A stretch of 64,000 nucleotides of DNA from Prosapia bicincta (lineage: Eukaryota; Arthropoda; Insecta; Hemiptera; Cercopidae). Under the pieces are notes generated by a model. It did not search any database. It saw only the letters and a list, made by a program, of their open reading frames with translations, and had not been told where the DNA came from. Position numbers and translations under genes: made by a program. Each line of letters opens with the position of its first letter. Position 1 is the first letter of the stretch. Shown in pieces: positions 33,591 to 45,382 of this stretch. Where the stretch lies: NCBI GenBank assembly GCA_036971475.1, contig JBAIZL010000058.1, positions 2,996,001-3,060,000 on the forward strand. Reading direction: 5' to 3'.

Positions 33591-34451
33591 GAGAATTATG
33601 CTCCTACAACATCTATAGAGAATTATGCTCCTACAACATCTATAGAGAGTTATGCTTCTACAACATCTATAAAGAATCATGCTCCTACAACATCTATAGA
33701 GAATCGTGCTCCTACAACATCTATAGAGAATCATGCTTCTACATCTATAGAGAATGATGTTCCTACAACATCTATAGAGAATTATGCTCCTACAACATCT
33801 ATAGAGAATCATGCTCCTACAACATCTATAGAGATTCATGCTCCTACAACATCTATAGAGAATCATGCTCTTACAACATCTATAGAGAATTATGCTCCTA
33901 CAACATCTATAGAGAATTATGCTCCTACAACATCTATAAAGAATCATGCTCCTACAACATCTATAGAGAGTCATGCTCCTACAACATCTATAGAGAATTA
34001 TGCTTCTACAACATCTATAGAGAATTATGCTCTTACAACATCTATAGAGAATTATGCTCCTACAACATCTATAGAGAATTATGCTTCTACAACATCTATA
34101 GAGAATCATGCTCCTACAACATCTATAGAGAATTATGCTTCTACAACATCTATAGAGAATCATGCTCTTACAACATCTATAGAGAATCATACTCCTGCAA
34201 CATCTATAGAGAATCATGCTCCTACAACATCTATAAAGAATCAGTCTCCTACAACATCTATAGAGAGTCATGCTCCTACAACATCTATAGAGAATTATGC
34301 TTCTACAACATCTATAGAGAATCATGCTCTTACAACATCTATAGAGAATCATACTCCTGCAACATCTATAGAGAATCATGCTCCTACAACATCTATAAAG
34401 AATCAGTCTCCTACAACATCTATAGAGAATTATGCTCCTACAACATCTATA
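33591..34451. repeat. 27-bp minisatellite, 32 units, open on both strands
   Basis: Exactly 31 units of 27 bases and one of 24 (a 3-base deletion near 33735). The unit reads GAGAATTATGCTCCTACAAC plus seven bases. Because 27 is divisible by three, frames stay open: plus strand ENYAPTTSI repeats (about 300 codons to a TGA near 34495, no ATG) and minus strand MILYRCCRS repeats (34379-33576, 267 codons with an ATG). A six-unit (162-bp) higher-order repeat is visible (rare ACTCCTGC at 34191 and 34353). It lies just 3' of the last exon of the minus-strand gene. Confidence 0.95.
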
Positions 34452-34736
34452 GAGATGTCGGAATTTTTAACCATTTTCATTGAAATTCTAAAGTGATGGA
34501 GCCATGTTCATGTCAACATAGAATTTTTTTTCATACACTGTGTAACAAATCACACTTCAATTATTTAACTAATATAAGAAACAAAATTTAAAACAAATGT
34601 ACTTACTTTAATTATTTTAATATTCATATAATAATTTGACAAAATATAGAAAGATAAAATTAATATCAAAAATAGAAATGTAAAATCCATATAGCATGTG
34701 CAATTATAAATTAGTAAATAGTGAAAATCCTTAAAA

Positions 34737-34890
34737 CTAATGTTCCAGCTTAAAGAGAGGATGTTTTCTGTTTTTCTTTAGAATTTCCAAAAGCTTGGGA
34801 TCTTCAAACAAAATTTCTCCATCTACTTCTGATAGGAAACAATTCAGTACATCATGGACAATGTTTAACTTCTTCACTTTCTTTGCCATA
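34737..34890 (-). CDS. Coiled-coil (CENP-H-like?) protein, exon 4 (last)
   Basis: Acceptor TTTTCAG is just upstream on the minus strand. It enters in phase 2 and ends at TAG (34739-34737). The translation, MAKKVKKLNIVHDVLNCFLS followed by EVDGEILFEDPKLLEILKKN and RKHPLFKLEH, is the C-terminus of a 205-residue protein built from four exons on the minus strand (34737-53644). The pattern of hydrophobic residues followed by a short acidic turn and DPxLLEIL resembles the C-terminal end of centromere protein H, a subunit of the inner kinetochore network. I base that name on general resemblance, so it is tentative. Confidence 0.75.
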
Positions 34891-36556
34891 CTGAAAATTA
34901 ACAGAAATGCAATTTGAAATTACCTGTTCATATTACTCAAATAAGATAAATACGTATTTGTTAAATAATATGCAATACTTGTATCAAACAAATTCCTTTA
35001 AAGGATGATATTTAGCATTATATTTATTTACCAGGTAAAAATGGGAAATATAAACAATGAATTTATCATTATCCAGGTTCTAAAGTAACCTCATTCTTTA
35101 GGATACAAAAGACTGAGGTCTTCTTTGATCTTTATAGTCCTGGCTTCTTTATATAAATTACATAATTGATTTTTCTAAAATTTTTTCAGTTGTCAAGTTA
35201 TAACATGCAACATAACTTATATATAGTCAACATTTCTTGATTTTATTGCAAAATGTATTTAAGTTAAATAATAAAAAATGTATATATACTAGCTTGCCAG
35301 TCGTGTGTTGCTGAGATATCACAAGAAAGGAATGTCAAGAAAACTTGTTATGAAAAAATTTAATATAAATTGTGTCATTTTTATGAAAATAGATTATTTA
35401 CACACGGAAAATTTTTCAAAATGTCGCTTCTATTCCATTTATTTATTCGAATGCTTTTGGATAAATATATCTCCCAAAACGATTCTTATCCACTTTTAAA
35501 TTTAACGAAGAACTATATTCATGAGTTCTAATTTTTAGTTAGGATTACTGAAAAACATCTATAGCCCCTGACCATTATATAAGAAATCATTCGGCATCAT
35601 AGATTATTTCATTTCAAAAAGTATTTCTAGAATTCAAGCGAAAAAATAACTAAAGGACCATCTTTAAATTACGTAACGCTAAAATAGATGGTTTTTGACC
35701 CCCAACCTCTCTGATCAATAACAAACCTGTACTAGTAGTACCCCCCATAATTACGTTATGTAATCTTGTCCCTCCCTTATTTATTGAGTTAAAGGTTTTG
35801 AATGCTGAATTTGTAGGCCATTAGAGAAGTACATCAAATGTTCCAATACGGTACAAATGAGAAATTACGGTAATAATAAAGAAAGATAAAAAGAATTTTG
35901 TTAAATAAATAAAACAGGAATAAGAAACAACTTTTTTCAATATCTCACCTCATGTTTACTTGAAAACAAACAGAAATTATAAAATCAAAGTAAACTTTAG
36001 GTTGTGTATAAAGTCAACACAATATTAATTTAAACATAAATTGAAAATATTGTTACATAAAAATGTGACTTAAATGAATTTAAATGCAGAGTCATCAACC
36101 CATTTGTAACATTGTCTAATCACCTTCCCGCAGAGTTCATGTATGCTACGACAAACACTCGCTACGAGCTTTAGAGAAAGATATATATTAAGCTTATTTT
36201 TAATTAAAACAAATTCCGCACATTATTTAAAAATACTACAAATTTCAAAAATTTACAAACAATCTAGTTTTATGTTGTATTTTACTCTCTAGCACCAAAA
36301 AAAGGTTTGTTAAAATTTTTTGTCAAAGTATTCGTCTGACGAACTGATATGTTTATCGTATTGTTCGAGGATGTGTCAATTATTTGAACAACAATTATTA
36401 AACAATATGATTAAAGGTATATACTCATCGGAAATTTGTATGGATAAATATTGGCAATTTTGCCAACATATTCAACGGCATTAAACGAAATTGGATTATA
36501 ATGTAGGCAGGAATTAGAGGTATACCTCTAAAAATCAAGAGATAATTTTTTTTTTC
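34891..36556. other. Intron 3 of the minus-strand gene, 3' part
   Basis: AT-rich. About 35640-35780 contains ATTACGTAACGC, GACCCCCAACC and TACCCCCCATAATTACGTTA, which look like pieces of an insect MITE. I could not define its ends. Confidence 0.4.
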
Positions 36557-37340
36557 AACAGAACCGATTTCAAAAAAAGAACCCAAATATATAATATTTA
36601 CTTACTAATAAGTAAAAATTAATTTTTCTATAACAAAAACCTAATTTATCATAAACCTATTACCCACAAAATGTTGAAGTTAGCGCCGCAATCAAGTCTT
36701 GTATTTGCTAATCTATCAACTCTATTCCAAGCATTTTTAAACAATCAAATTTGTTTATTAATTAATTTCCAATGATTAATTATAGCGAACAATAGTATTC
36801 TTACAAAAAGAAATTTAAGTGTTCAATATTATGAGATTATGCGGGACGAAAATTTATCTTTGCTCTCGGAAAAGACCATACAATATCAGATTTTTTTTGA
36901 TAAAATATGTGATTACATATATTTTGTTCAGATACACAGACTGCGGATAATTCAATCTTCTTTGAGTGATTTACAACGGAATGTGATTACTCTACATGCT
37001 TAAAAATATCAGAAATATCTCCTTAAACCTTTTATACCATAAATTTATTAAAGTTCTTATATCTATAAAATAAGTACATGAAAGAAATTATTGATTAGCC
37101 TGCGTTTATATAATAATTTGTTAATCTACATGCCAAGGGGCTCCAACATCACGTAAAAACCCTTTATTTGTCCCATTCACGTGTATGTAAATATGAGTCC
37201 AAGTATTTGGCACAAATTTCAAAATTTTGTGGGTAATAAGTTTATGATAAATTATGTTTTTGTTACTGAAATTTATTTTTTACTTTTTAGCAAGTAAAAA
37301 TTATATATTCGGATCCTTTTTTTGAAGTCGGTTTTATTGT
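36557..37340. mobile_element. Long-terminal-inverted-repeat element
   Basis: Left arm 36557-36690 and right arm about 37170-37340 are inverted, diverged copies of about 150 bases (GACTTCAAAAAAAGGATCC-like start, then AATATATAATTTTTACTT, TTATCATAAACTTATTACCC and ACAAAAT). A solo copy of one arm lies at 60011-60170. The 480-base centre has no recognisable coding sequence. Confidence 0.65.
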
Positions 37341-39782
37341 TTTAATCTTTTTTATGTAATATACATATTCAATTTAATAAGACAATGCTTAACATACTGT
37401 AAAGCAAACATTGTTTTGATTATATAAAAACAAACAGGCTTGACAGGTCTACCTTATATGTACTACCAAGCAGTAAAATGAGCCTGTATTTATTATATTA
37501 TATTCTCAATCAATGTGCTATGTTGTTCTGCACTCTTCCATTTCCCTTTATAAGTAGCCCTATTGCTGGCCACCCTATACCTTCTGAACCCTAAATTAAG
37601 TTTAAATCTTTATTTTGTTGCAGATAAAGTGTGTGAAATTATGAACTAATTGTGCTAAACCCAGCTGAGAAATGCACAAAACATTTTTGTCTGTAACTCT
37701 CATACATAGATTATTTATACATATAAACATTGTTTTGTGAGCAGTTAGCAAGAAAAGCCTCAGATAAGGAACCACAGATTAGAGTTTCATTCTTAATTTG
37801 AACACAGAGAGGTATTTTTCTATTTAGATATTTATACAATTCGCTCTACACCAATCTTTCTCTCGGTTCTCCAAATCTCATTTCGATATATATATATATA
37901 TATTACTCTTCCAGATGCTAAATCATTTGCTCCCAGGATTCTACTACAAAACTTGTATTTAACTTTTTACTATTAATCATCCTAATATGGGTTACTTATT
38001 ATTAGTATATTCTGCAATGTTCCATCACTCTATATAAATTCATTTATTGATAATTGGCATTCAGGTTTTCTGAGTAAATATTGGTAGGTGCTTGAGTTTC
38101 ATAACTGAAGTTCACTTTATTTTAGAATGTTTTTTATGGGACTGAAGATGTAAATGTGCATCAGTTTCTATATATTTAAAGCCAGAGCATTTGAACATTT
38201 ATTTCTTAAAACCAGTTGTAGTATTACTACCAAATTTTAAATAAAGAGTTGAGGTTCTTTATATTTTAACAACTTCAAAATATTGTTTTAGTAGGGAAGG
38301 TTTTTGTGGCTTTTCTGAAATATTTAGGGACTGCCGATAACTCCAGGCACTGCACTAAACAAAAAATCCAAATAATTTGGATTTTATAGGAGGGTAATTA
38401 CTTTAAATTTCGTAAGTTTAGTCTTTATATTCAGATTGTTATGATACTTAAATAATGTGTTATAAACGTCCTAATGTAAAATAAAATTCATTTTTTTGTA
38501 GTCTAAAACTGTTATTGTTAATTTTGTTTCAATTTTGGAGTAAAAATCATTTTTTAAATTTATAAATTTCATTATCCTCTACTTAAAATAATTATTAACC
38601 CTTACACTTTATCATCACTGGAGTGAAACAAAAGTTTATTTGTATAGAATTTTTTTTTTTTAAATACAAAACTTTGTTGGAATCTGAACATATTATGTTT
38701 ATTTATTTAAACCAATGGTTTATTATTTACAGGTTCATTAACATTATAAATAATGTTGTTACATATGGGCTACTGAACTTATGTTACATACGGGATCGCC
38801 AACAAAACTTTCACATAAGTTTTCATTCTCACTCTATCGAATATCAATATTCACAAACTCTTTGTCGATAGTAATATACAGATAAACATGTTTGTTACCT
38901 AAAGATAATATCACAGAAATACTGTCTGAATTACTCAAAATAAAAACACCATCCTAGATTTCACTATTATGTGCACTTTCCCTGACGTCATATCTGGATA
39001 TTCTTGATTATTTGTGGTGCAGATGTCAAAATTTAGTCATTTGTTTTACAATGCATTATTTGGTGAACCTACCAAATTACAATCTTGACATTTGGGCAAA
39101 TATCATACTTTTTGATAACGTGTATAACAAATAGTTTTGCAAGAAAACATATGGTTGATAATGATATTAACTAGCAGTAAAACATGAAACAACTTAGTGT
39201 CGGAATAGTCATGTTACAGTCTCTTACATCATATAGTAATAATGGCAAATAATCACTAAAGTATGCCAATGGGTTAACTAACTGATATGATGTAGTTTTA
39301 TATCTGTTAGTTGGAAATCCTGACAATGTCCATCCTTAGCTCTAGTTAATATGCCACCAAGATGAGCTTTTCCTTCCACTGCTAGGCAAAATAATTCCCA
39401 CAGATATACTCCAAAGGGACCTAAACTGCCAGTTTTTATAGATGTTTTGCTTTGATTCAATTTTCTACAGTTCGTACAATTTTAATATGAATTTTCCTTA
39501 TATTTTAAAAATTAGTCCAAAATTAAAAAAATTTGTATTAGCTGGTAATAAAAATGTTTTTACTCTTCTAAATTTTGTAGTTCATAATTGCTTTCAAAAT
39601 CTTGTGAACGCTTTCTTAATCAATGGTACAATAAATTCAAAGGACATTGTTCACTTAGCTAATTGCCAATTCTATCGCAAACTTTTAGTTCAGTGTTTTT
39701 GCAACATTTTCATAACTAAAGTATGACACAATATAAGATAACAAACAAGATTCCAACTTTCCTGGCAGTTATTCTGTTTTCG
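37341..39782. other. Intron 3 of the minus-strand gene, middle part
   Basis: AT-rich noncoding DNA with a short TA run near 37890-37902. No exon or named repeat seen. Confidence 0.4.
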
Positions 39783-40389
39783 CCCTTTGATTAGCATTCA
39801 CGTACCAGTACGTGAGATTGCGCTACAGGCAGTGGGAGCATTCCCGTGTGTGAACGTTTTATCATTTTTCTCAAATTAGCCAAACCCTTACCTGTTTTTG
39901 TTTTCTATCTATTGCATTGTACCTTGGATTCAATGTAAATCCTACACAGAGTACATAGTCGCCATTCTTTTGTGTGCAAAGTCTATGGTTTGTCTCACGT
40001 GTTTAAAGATTGTTGCAGGATTTTGATACAAATAAATCAAACATTTTAACAATTTTTTTCCCACGGGAACCTAAAGAATTCAACTTTTTCAAAATATTTT
40101 TTTATGGAGATTTGGTGAACAAAATAGTTATGGAAACCAACAAATATTACGACTTTGTAAGTGAATATATTACCGTGTTTAACCATTCAAAACTGAAAAT
40201 GTGAACTGCTACTAATGTTGACAAAACTTATAATTTCCTAAATATTAAATATTTTCATAACAAATTTTAAAAATAGTACAATAATTTAAAAGGTTAAAGA
40301 AAATAAAGAGAAAAAAAATTCAAAAATTTGAGAAAATATGTTGCTTTATGGTGCTTTATCAGGCCATGCATATGTTGCTAATCAAAGGG
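39783..40389. mobile_element. piggyBac-like nonautonomous element
   Basis: Left end CCCTTTGATTAGCA (39783) and right end TGCTAATCAAAGGG (40389) are inverted. TTAA follows the right end; the left flank is TTCG, presumably a mutated TTAA. Inside, ACGTACCAGTACGT forms a short palindrome close to the left end, as in piggyBac subterminal repeats. No transposase. Confidence 0.6.
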
Positions 40390-40889
40390 TTAATTTGTTT
40401 CATTTTTTACATATAATTTGTGTACATATTTCGCACACCTATTTAATAACTTTGTTAGTTTTTTCCAACATCTGAAATCGAGGCATAATTTAATTTATTA
40501 TAACATTTTTTGTCAAAAACTGAAAAAGAAATCATTTAAAAAGAAGTTGTATATGATGGAAAGTTTTTTTGACACTGTTTTCTCAGGATATTGAATTTTT
40601 AGTGCTAGAAATTTAACAGCATAGTGTTAACATCATACATCAAAGGTAAAAGCGAATTTTTTAATTATTTATGAAATGTTTTTATATCACTCTTTATTTC
40701 TTATTTCGTAACAAAACTCATGTAACAGAGATGTTATGAAAACACTGTTAGGGAATAAAACTTGAGTTTGCTACTCTGAATAAAATTATTTTACAATGCT
40801 ACAGACAAAAGATTAAACTGTGTGAGAAATACCACTGAAGTGCAACAAAAAATAGTTAGAAATTGTGTACTGCAAAGCAAAATACTTAC

Positions 40890-41078
40890 TTTTTATATAT
40901 TTCAGAGACGCTCTGTTGCTCTTCAACTTTTGATTCTATAACTTTAAGTAGTTTATCAATGTCATGTACTGAAGAACGATTTTTATTAACTAGTTCTCTC
41001 TTTAAATTAATGAAATTCCACTTCAACTCTCTTTCTTTCATTGTCACCGTAGCAAACTGACTCATTAAATCCAAAATC
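40890..41078 (-). CDS. Coiled-coil (CENP-H-like?) protein, exon 3
   Basis: Acceptor TGTTTAG (41085-41079) and donor GTAAGT (40889-40884) on the minus strand. 189 bases, phase 2 in and phase 2 out. It encodes ILDLMSQFATVTMKERELKW, then NFINLKRELVNKNRSS and IDKLLKVIESKVEEQQ, a charged heptad-rich segment predicted to be a coiled coil. The central Trp in a helix (ELKWNF) also occurs in CENP-H-type proteins. The reading frame is uninterrupted and joins exons 2 and 4 without a shift. Confidence 0.78.
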
Positions 41079-41771
41079 CTAAACATTTAAACAAAGGATT
41101 ATAAAAATATCTTCAACAATAAAACAAAATTTAGAAAATAATACAAAATTAAATATTTTCAAAAAATTAATATTCTTTTTAAATGGATTTTTTACTGATA
41201 ATGTTTATATAAATATTAACCACTTAACCGAAATATAGGAGACACACCTGATTTTAGATATACAAATTTTGAATAATATATACCCATGGAGATAAATCCA
41301 CAAGCATGAGTGACGAGACTGCTAAATTCAAATAAATCTCAATAAATATAAATGTATCCTCAGAACATATTGAAATACTACCAGAACTGTTGAAAATACT
41401 ATATTTTTCAATGAATCAAATAAAAAGAACTAGAACTGTCATCTTGTCAATAAGTACTCTCAGTAGTCAGTGGATATCCACCTGTGTTACCCGACGACTG
41501 TGCTGCTTGTACCATGTTCATAGTAAATATTTAAAATGTGTGCTGAAAATAAAAATCCCGCAGGGTGGGAGGTCAAGTCAGTGATAAGATTTGTATATAC
41601 ATAAGACCACAAACCCATTGAAATTTATTGGCAACTTTGCGAGATGTATAGAGATGGGGTGGGATCATGAGTAGAGGCAGTAGTGTATTACATTGGGGTT
41701 TAGAAACTTTTTCTTTTCTGGGGTTAAAAAAATAGAATTAATTATGGCTTTCCATAAGTTGTAAGCCAATA
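41079..41771. other. Intron 2 of the minus-strand gene, 3' edge
   Basis: AT-rich noncoding DNA between exon 3 and a Tigger insertion. Nothing recognised. Confidence 0.4.
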
Positions 41772-43932
41772 CAGTAAAACTTCATTTAACCGTCATTCTT
41801 TTAACCGTCAGTTTCTATGAACCGTCGGGCCAATTGACCATGCGACACTACCAAATACCGTCGGGTCCCTAGGCCTGATATTTTTTCTCGTAACGTTTTA
41901 TCTTTATTAGTACTACTCAACCGGTGTTGCTACTTTTGGAAAAATAAATGCCCTGTATTAAACAACAAGCTTCACACTACTTACAGTTATAATTACGATG
42001 ATTTTTGTTTGATAGATAAACGCTGACGGCATTAAAAACATGTTAGTCTAGGACCTTTTTGTCAGGAATTACGGGCCGACACACTTATTTGTTAACAATT
42101 GTAGTGAAGTTGAGTTGATTATTCCAACTGAAAAAATGGTTCATTGAAATAAGTTTACCTTTATATACTTTAATAATAAAATAAATAATTTTTAATGACG
42201 TATTATTTTGATTTTCACTATTGTCTTCAAAATTTCACAAAACCTAAAAAAATAAGTCGGAAATATGGACTAAATATTTAGTTGTAAGATAATTCTTAAA
42301 AACGGACTTGGTTGAAGTCAAGTACAAACATTAATACACTTAGATAAACTCATCTTTTCTAGGAAGTAAATTATAACTTAAATTCCTTAAGAAATAAATT
42401 ATTTGGTTTTAAAACCTTTGCTTGATATGCAATCTTATGTAGTACTTATCGGACCTGAAGCCTAACTTATCAGACAGAGAATATGTTTACACTTCCGTTC
42501 TATATACACAATATTTGTAAACTCACAAATCAATGACACGTTTACATGACTTAGTGATAAGTGCCAAAATACTTTTATCACCAGAGTGGGTAATCCGAAC
42601 AGGAAATTGTGGTTTTGTTGTTTATTATTTACGCAAAACACAAAAAATATTAAGACAGTGTTGCACAAATAAGAAAATATAACGAAATCAAAAACAATTT
42701 CGGGGCAATTGGTCCAACAGAGTTTATTTACATATCATTTACTCTATAGGAAAACTGTGGGGCCAATTGACAAGACACAAGTTTTTAAAATTTTATGATA
42801 AAAAACATATTACAGTCAACTCCCGATTATCCGGGATAATTACCGGCAGGGCCGTCACGGATAATGCGAAATCACGGTTAAAACAAATGCCATAATATCC
42901 ACAGCCCTACTTCTACCCAATGACTGTAAAAACAGCTGATAAATAGTACCCCCTCCTGTTGTACCGTCACTACTGTACAGTTCGTTTTGATCAGAAGCAA
43001 CGCATAGACTGACCACTGAGGAAGGGTAGTGTTTACGTTCGACTCGAGCGATCGCGTAATTCCGCGAATTCGGCGTTCGGATTTATTCACCGAAAAACGG
43101 CCGCTCGCGCTCGGGGTTATCGAACCTCCATGCATCACGTTCGATACTTCGATGTGCTCTGATCTGATTGGACGTTGGAGATAACGCGTAATTAGGGATT
43201 TGCGTCATAGAACCGCGTGAATTTATAAAAGGACAACAAGAAATATAACGTAAACTCAGACATGCTGACCGAAACTCTGCCCGCGAGTGCGCGTCGCGCG
43301 GAAACAGGTAGGAAGGATTTAGGACACGGGGTGGCGACTGCGGGCGAGTTGACAGTCTATAAATTATTCCGTAAAGGTAACTGTACGCCCCAACGACCGC
43401 CCGTGCTCGCATCAGTCCGCCGCGTTCACATTTGATTCCTCCCGCCCCACTGCTTCAAGTGGAGCTGACGATCCCGGTTGATCCGCAACCCGGTTGATGC
43501 GATCCCGGATAATCGGGAGTTGACTGTATTTAAAAATAAGCTTAAAACATTTTGGCAATTCTATGTGAAAACGCCAATATTGAGGCCGCCGGCAGCTAAG
43601 TATTAAGGTGCAGTGACGCGTTCGCTTTGTATGTTAAGCTACATGAACTATTTTGCCTGTAAGTTTATATTAGTGTACATTATTTTCCCATATTTGTAGC
43701 TACTGTGCCATATTTCATATCTTTTTATCATGAAATAAATAGTTTTATTTACTATTACAATCGTGTTTATTATTTTTTTTGCTCCAAAATATATTACATT
43801 ACTGCGTGAGTGATATCCGTCTATAATATAATTGATTGAAGTTATGTTTTGGAGGAATAATACAGTGTTTCTGTTATCCGTCTATTCGCTCAACTGTCAT
43901 GACCACGATGACGGTTAATCGAGTTTTTACTG
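41772..43932. mobile_element. Tigger/pogo-type element carrying a nested one
   Basis: Left end CAGTAAAACTTCATTTAACC (41772) and right end GACGGTTAATCGAGTTTTTACTG (43932) are inverted, flanked by TA on both sides. A second Tigger-like element (42813-43526) is inserted within it. Without the insert it is about 1.45 kb, with no recognisable transposase left. Confidence 0.8.
42813..43526. mobile_element. Nested Tigger/pogo-type element, GC-rich interior
   Basis: Ends CAGTCAACTCCCGATTATCC and ...GATAATCGGGAGTTGACTG are long inverted repeats with TA flanks. The ends are close to those of 18543-19424 (CAGTAAACTCCCGATTATCC). The interior is unusually GC- and CpG-rich for this window. Open frames inside are not recognisable. 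Confidence 0.85.
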
Positions 43933-44692
43933 TAATTGTATCTGTGTCATCATCATCATCATCATCATAATCATTCATTCAAGGGAATTAAAAGAACTTG
44001 TTCATTTTTCTTTGTCTTGTTGTAATGATATTATTTTGGTCATTAAAGCAAAAAAGAGCAACAAACCTCTCTTTTACGGCAACAAAAGTAGGAGAAAATT
44101 CCTTTTTTTGTTTTAATTTAATGTACCAATCAAGATAAACTGATAATTTCTAAGTCGTTTAATACACAGTGCAAAACAAATTCTCCCCTGTATTGTTTCA
44201 TCCAGATATATGCTGAAATTTTTTCTACAACACTATTGTTTTAATTGTCAATTTAAATTGTTAAATAGGTATTGGGAGGTTTACATTCCAAAATGTAAAC
44301 TTCTAAATTCGATATTTGGTTCTAAGTTCAATGATGTTCTAAGTTCTAAAAACATTTGCTTGGTGCAAATATTTCAACTCTACATCTACCTGATTTTCTC
44401 CTAATATATTGGTTAAAAGAACAGCAACCACAAAATGTTTCCAGAGTTTCATCAATTGTTACAAACTTGCAGACAACAATTTTTGACAGTTTGCTATAAA
44501 TTATCTTTAAAAACCACAAACTGGAGTCAAGCTGTCAAAGATTTTCCTCATTCCTTGTATTTATACTGTCAAATCTTAGAAATTGAAGTAAAACCCACAC
44601 CAAAAAAGTGACATAACTAGAGTAAAATTTGTGCATGAAGTTTTCATAATAAATACACAAAAACCTCTTAACCACAAACTTTCTTTAATTTA

Positions 44693-44735
44693 CCCTAATG
44701 TACATTTCAGTTACAAAGTAACCATCCTCAGAGGG
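44693..44735 (-). ncRNA. Hammerhead ribozyme motif, family B2 (left arm)
   Basis: Mirror image of the 44757-44799 motif on the opposite strand. Stem I CCCT / AGGG, core CTGAGGA (position 7 is free in the consensus), stem II GGTTAC / GTAACT around TTT with a G-U pair, GAAA, self-complementary ATGTACAT, cleavage base T. Confidence 0.7.
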
Positions 44736-44756
44736 ATAACATACTTTGTATGTTAT

Positions 44757-44799
44757 CCCTCTGAGGATGGTTACTTTGTAACTGAAATGTACATTAGGG
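44757..44799 (+). ncRNA. Hammerhead ribozyme motif, family B2 (right arm)
   Basis: Stem I CCCT (44757-44760) / AGGG (44796-44799), core CTGAGGA (44761-44767) plus an extra T, stem II GGTTAC-TTT-GTAACT, GAAA (44784-44787), stem III ATGTACAT, cleavage base T44795. Core positions required by consensus are intact. Confidence 0.7.
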
Positions 44800-44946
44800 T
44801 AAATTAAAGAAAGTTTGTGGTTAAGAGGTTTTTGTGTATTTATTATTAAATTCAACCACAGTATATTACAATAAAAATATTGAAAAGAACCCCAATACCA
44901 CAAAAATAATCAAAAATAACAAATAAGACAAGTTACTTAAGATTAA

Positions 44947-44991
44947 ACCCTTATGTACATTTCGATGACCATGTCATCATCATCAGAGGGT
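44947..44991 (-). ncRNA. Hammerhead ribozyme motif, family B (left arm)
   Basis: Identical in sequence to the 5885-5929 motif, on the minus strand: ACCCT / AGGGT stem I, CTGATGA core with an extra T, GATGAC / GTCATC stem II, GAAA, ATGTACAT stem III, cleavage base A. Confidence 0.8.
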
Positions 44992-45098
44992 CTTGTTACA
45001 AAACACAATCTAGCACACAAGAAGTTACAAACTAGAATGATCTAGTTCATCATTCTAGTTTGTAACTTCTTGTGTGCTAGATTGTGTTTTGTAACAAG

Positions 45099-45143
45099 AC
45101 CCTCTGATGATGATGACATGGTCATCGAAATGTACATAAGGGT
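45099..45143 (+). ncRNA. Hammerhead ribozyme motif, family B (right arm)
   Basis: Identical to 5885-5929: stem I ACCCT (45099-45103) / AGGGT (45139-45143), core 45104-45110, GAAA 45127-45130, cleavage base A45138. It faces the left-arm copy head to head. Confidence 0.8.
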
Positions 45144-45382
45144 TTAATCTTAAGTAACTTGTCTTATTTGTTATTTTTGATTATTTTTGTGGTATTGGGG
45201 TTCTTTTCAATATTTTTATTGTAATATATTGTACCACTGTGCTCTTGATATTGTGCACAGTATATTCCTAATAAATAGTATGAAGTTTTCATAATATACA
45301 AAATGCCTCTCTTAACCTTTATCAGAAAACCTGTGATTATTATTAGTCTATCAAGTGAGGGTATGATGTTTTTATAAATCTT

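Larger units (their letters stand above)
44857..45266. mobile_element. Penelope-like foldback (family B), nested, with 11-bp target duplication
   Basis: CACAGTATATT occurs at 44857-44867 and 45256-45266, bounding a 388-base palindromic insert. The arms match base for base over about 170 bases, centred near 45045 (GATCTAGTTCATC). Each arm carries a complete hammerhead motif. The right arm extends about 36 bases further to the element's true 3' end (CTCTTGATATTGTG), while the left is trimmed. The copy at 5733-6008 is trimmed the other way round. Confidence 0.85.
44651..45279. mobile_element. Penelope-like foldback (family B2) carrying a nested family B foldback
   Basis: Flanked by the 16-base direct repeat ATGAAGTTTTCATAAT (44635-44650 and 45280-45295), a target duplication. 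Its own palindrome covers about 44651-44845, centred near 44746. Both arms run AATACACAAAAACCTCTTAA inward and hold a hammerhead motif each. The family B element (44868-45255) is inserted in its right part. Confidence 0.8.

Noticed and set aside
33576..34379. 267-codon minus-strand open frame as a Cys-rich protein gene
   Set aside because: It is the translation of a 27-bp tandem repeat whose period is divisible by three; the other strand is equally open. No splice or promoter support, so listed as a repeat.
38136..38170. Hammerhead-like CTGAAGATG ... CATCAG
   Set aside because: A GATG/CATC hairpin is present but GAAA is missing.
43083..43412. 109-codon minus-strand frame in a GC-rich patch
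   Set aside because: Entirely inside the nested Tigger-type element and without recognisable similarity; GC-richness alone makes long frames likely.
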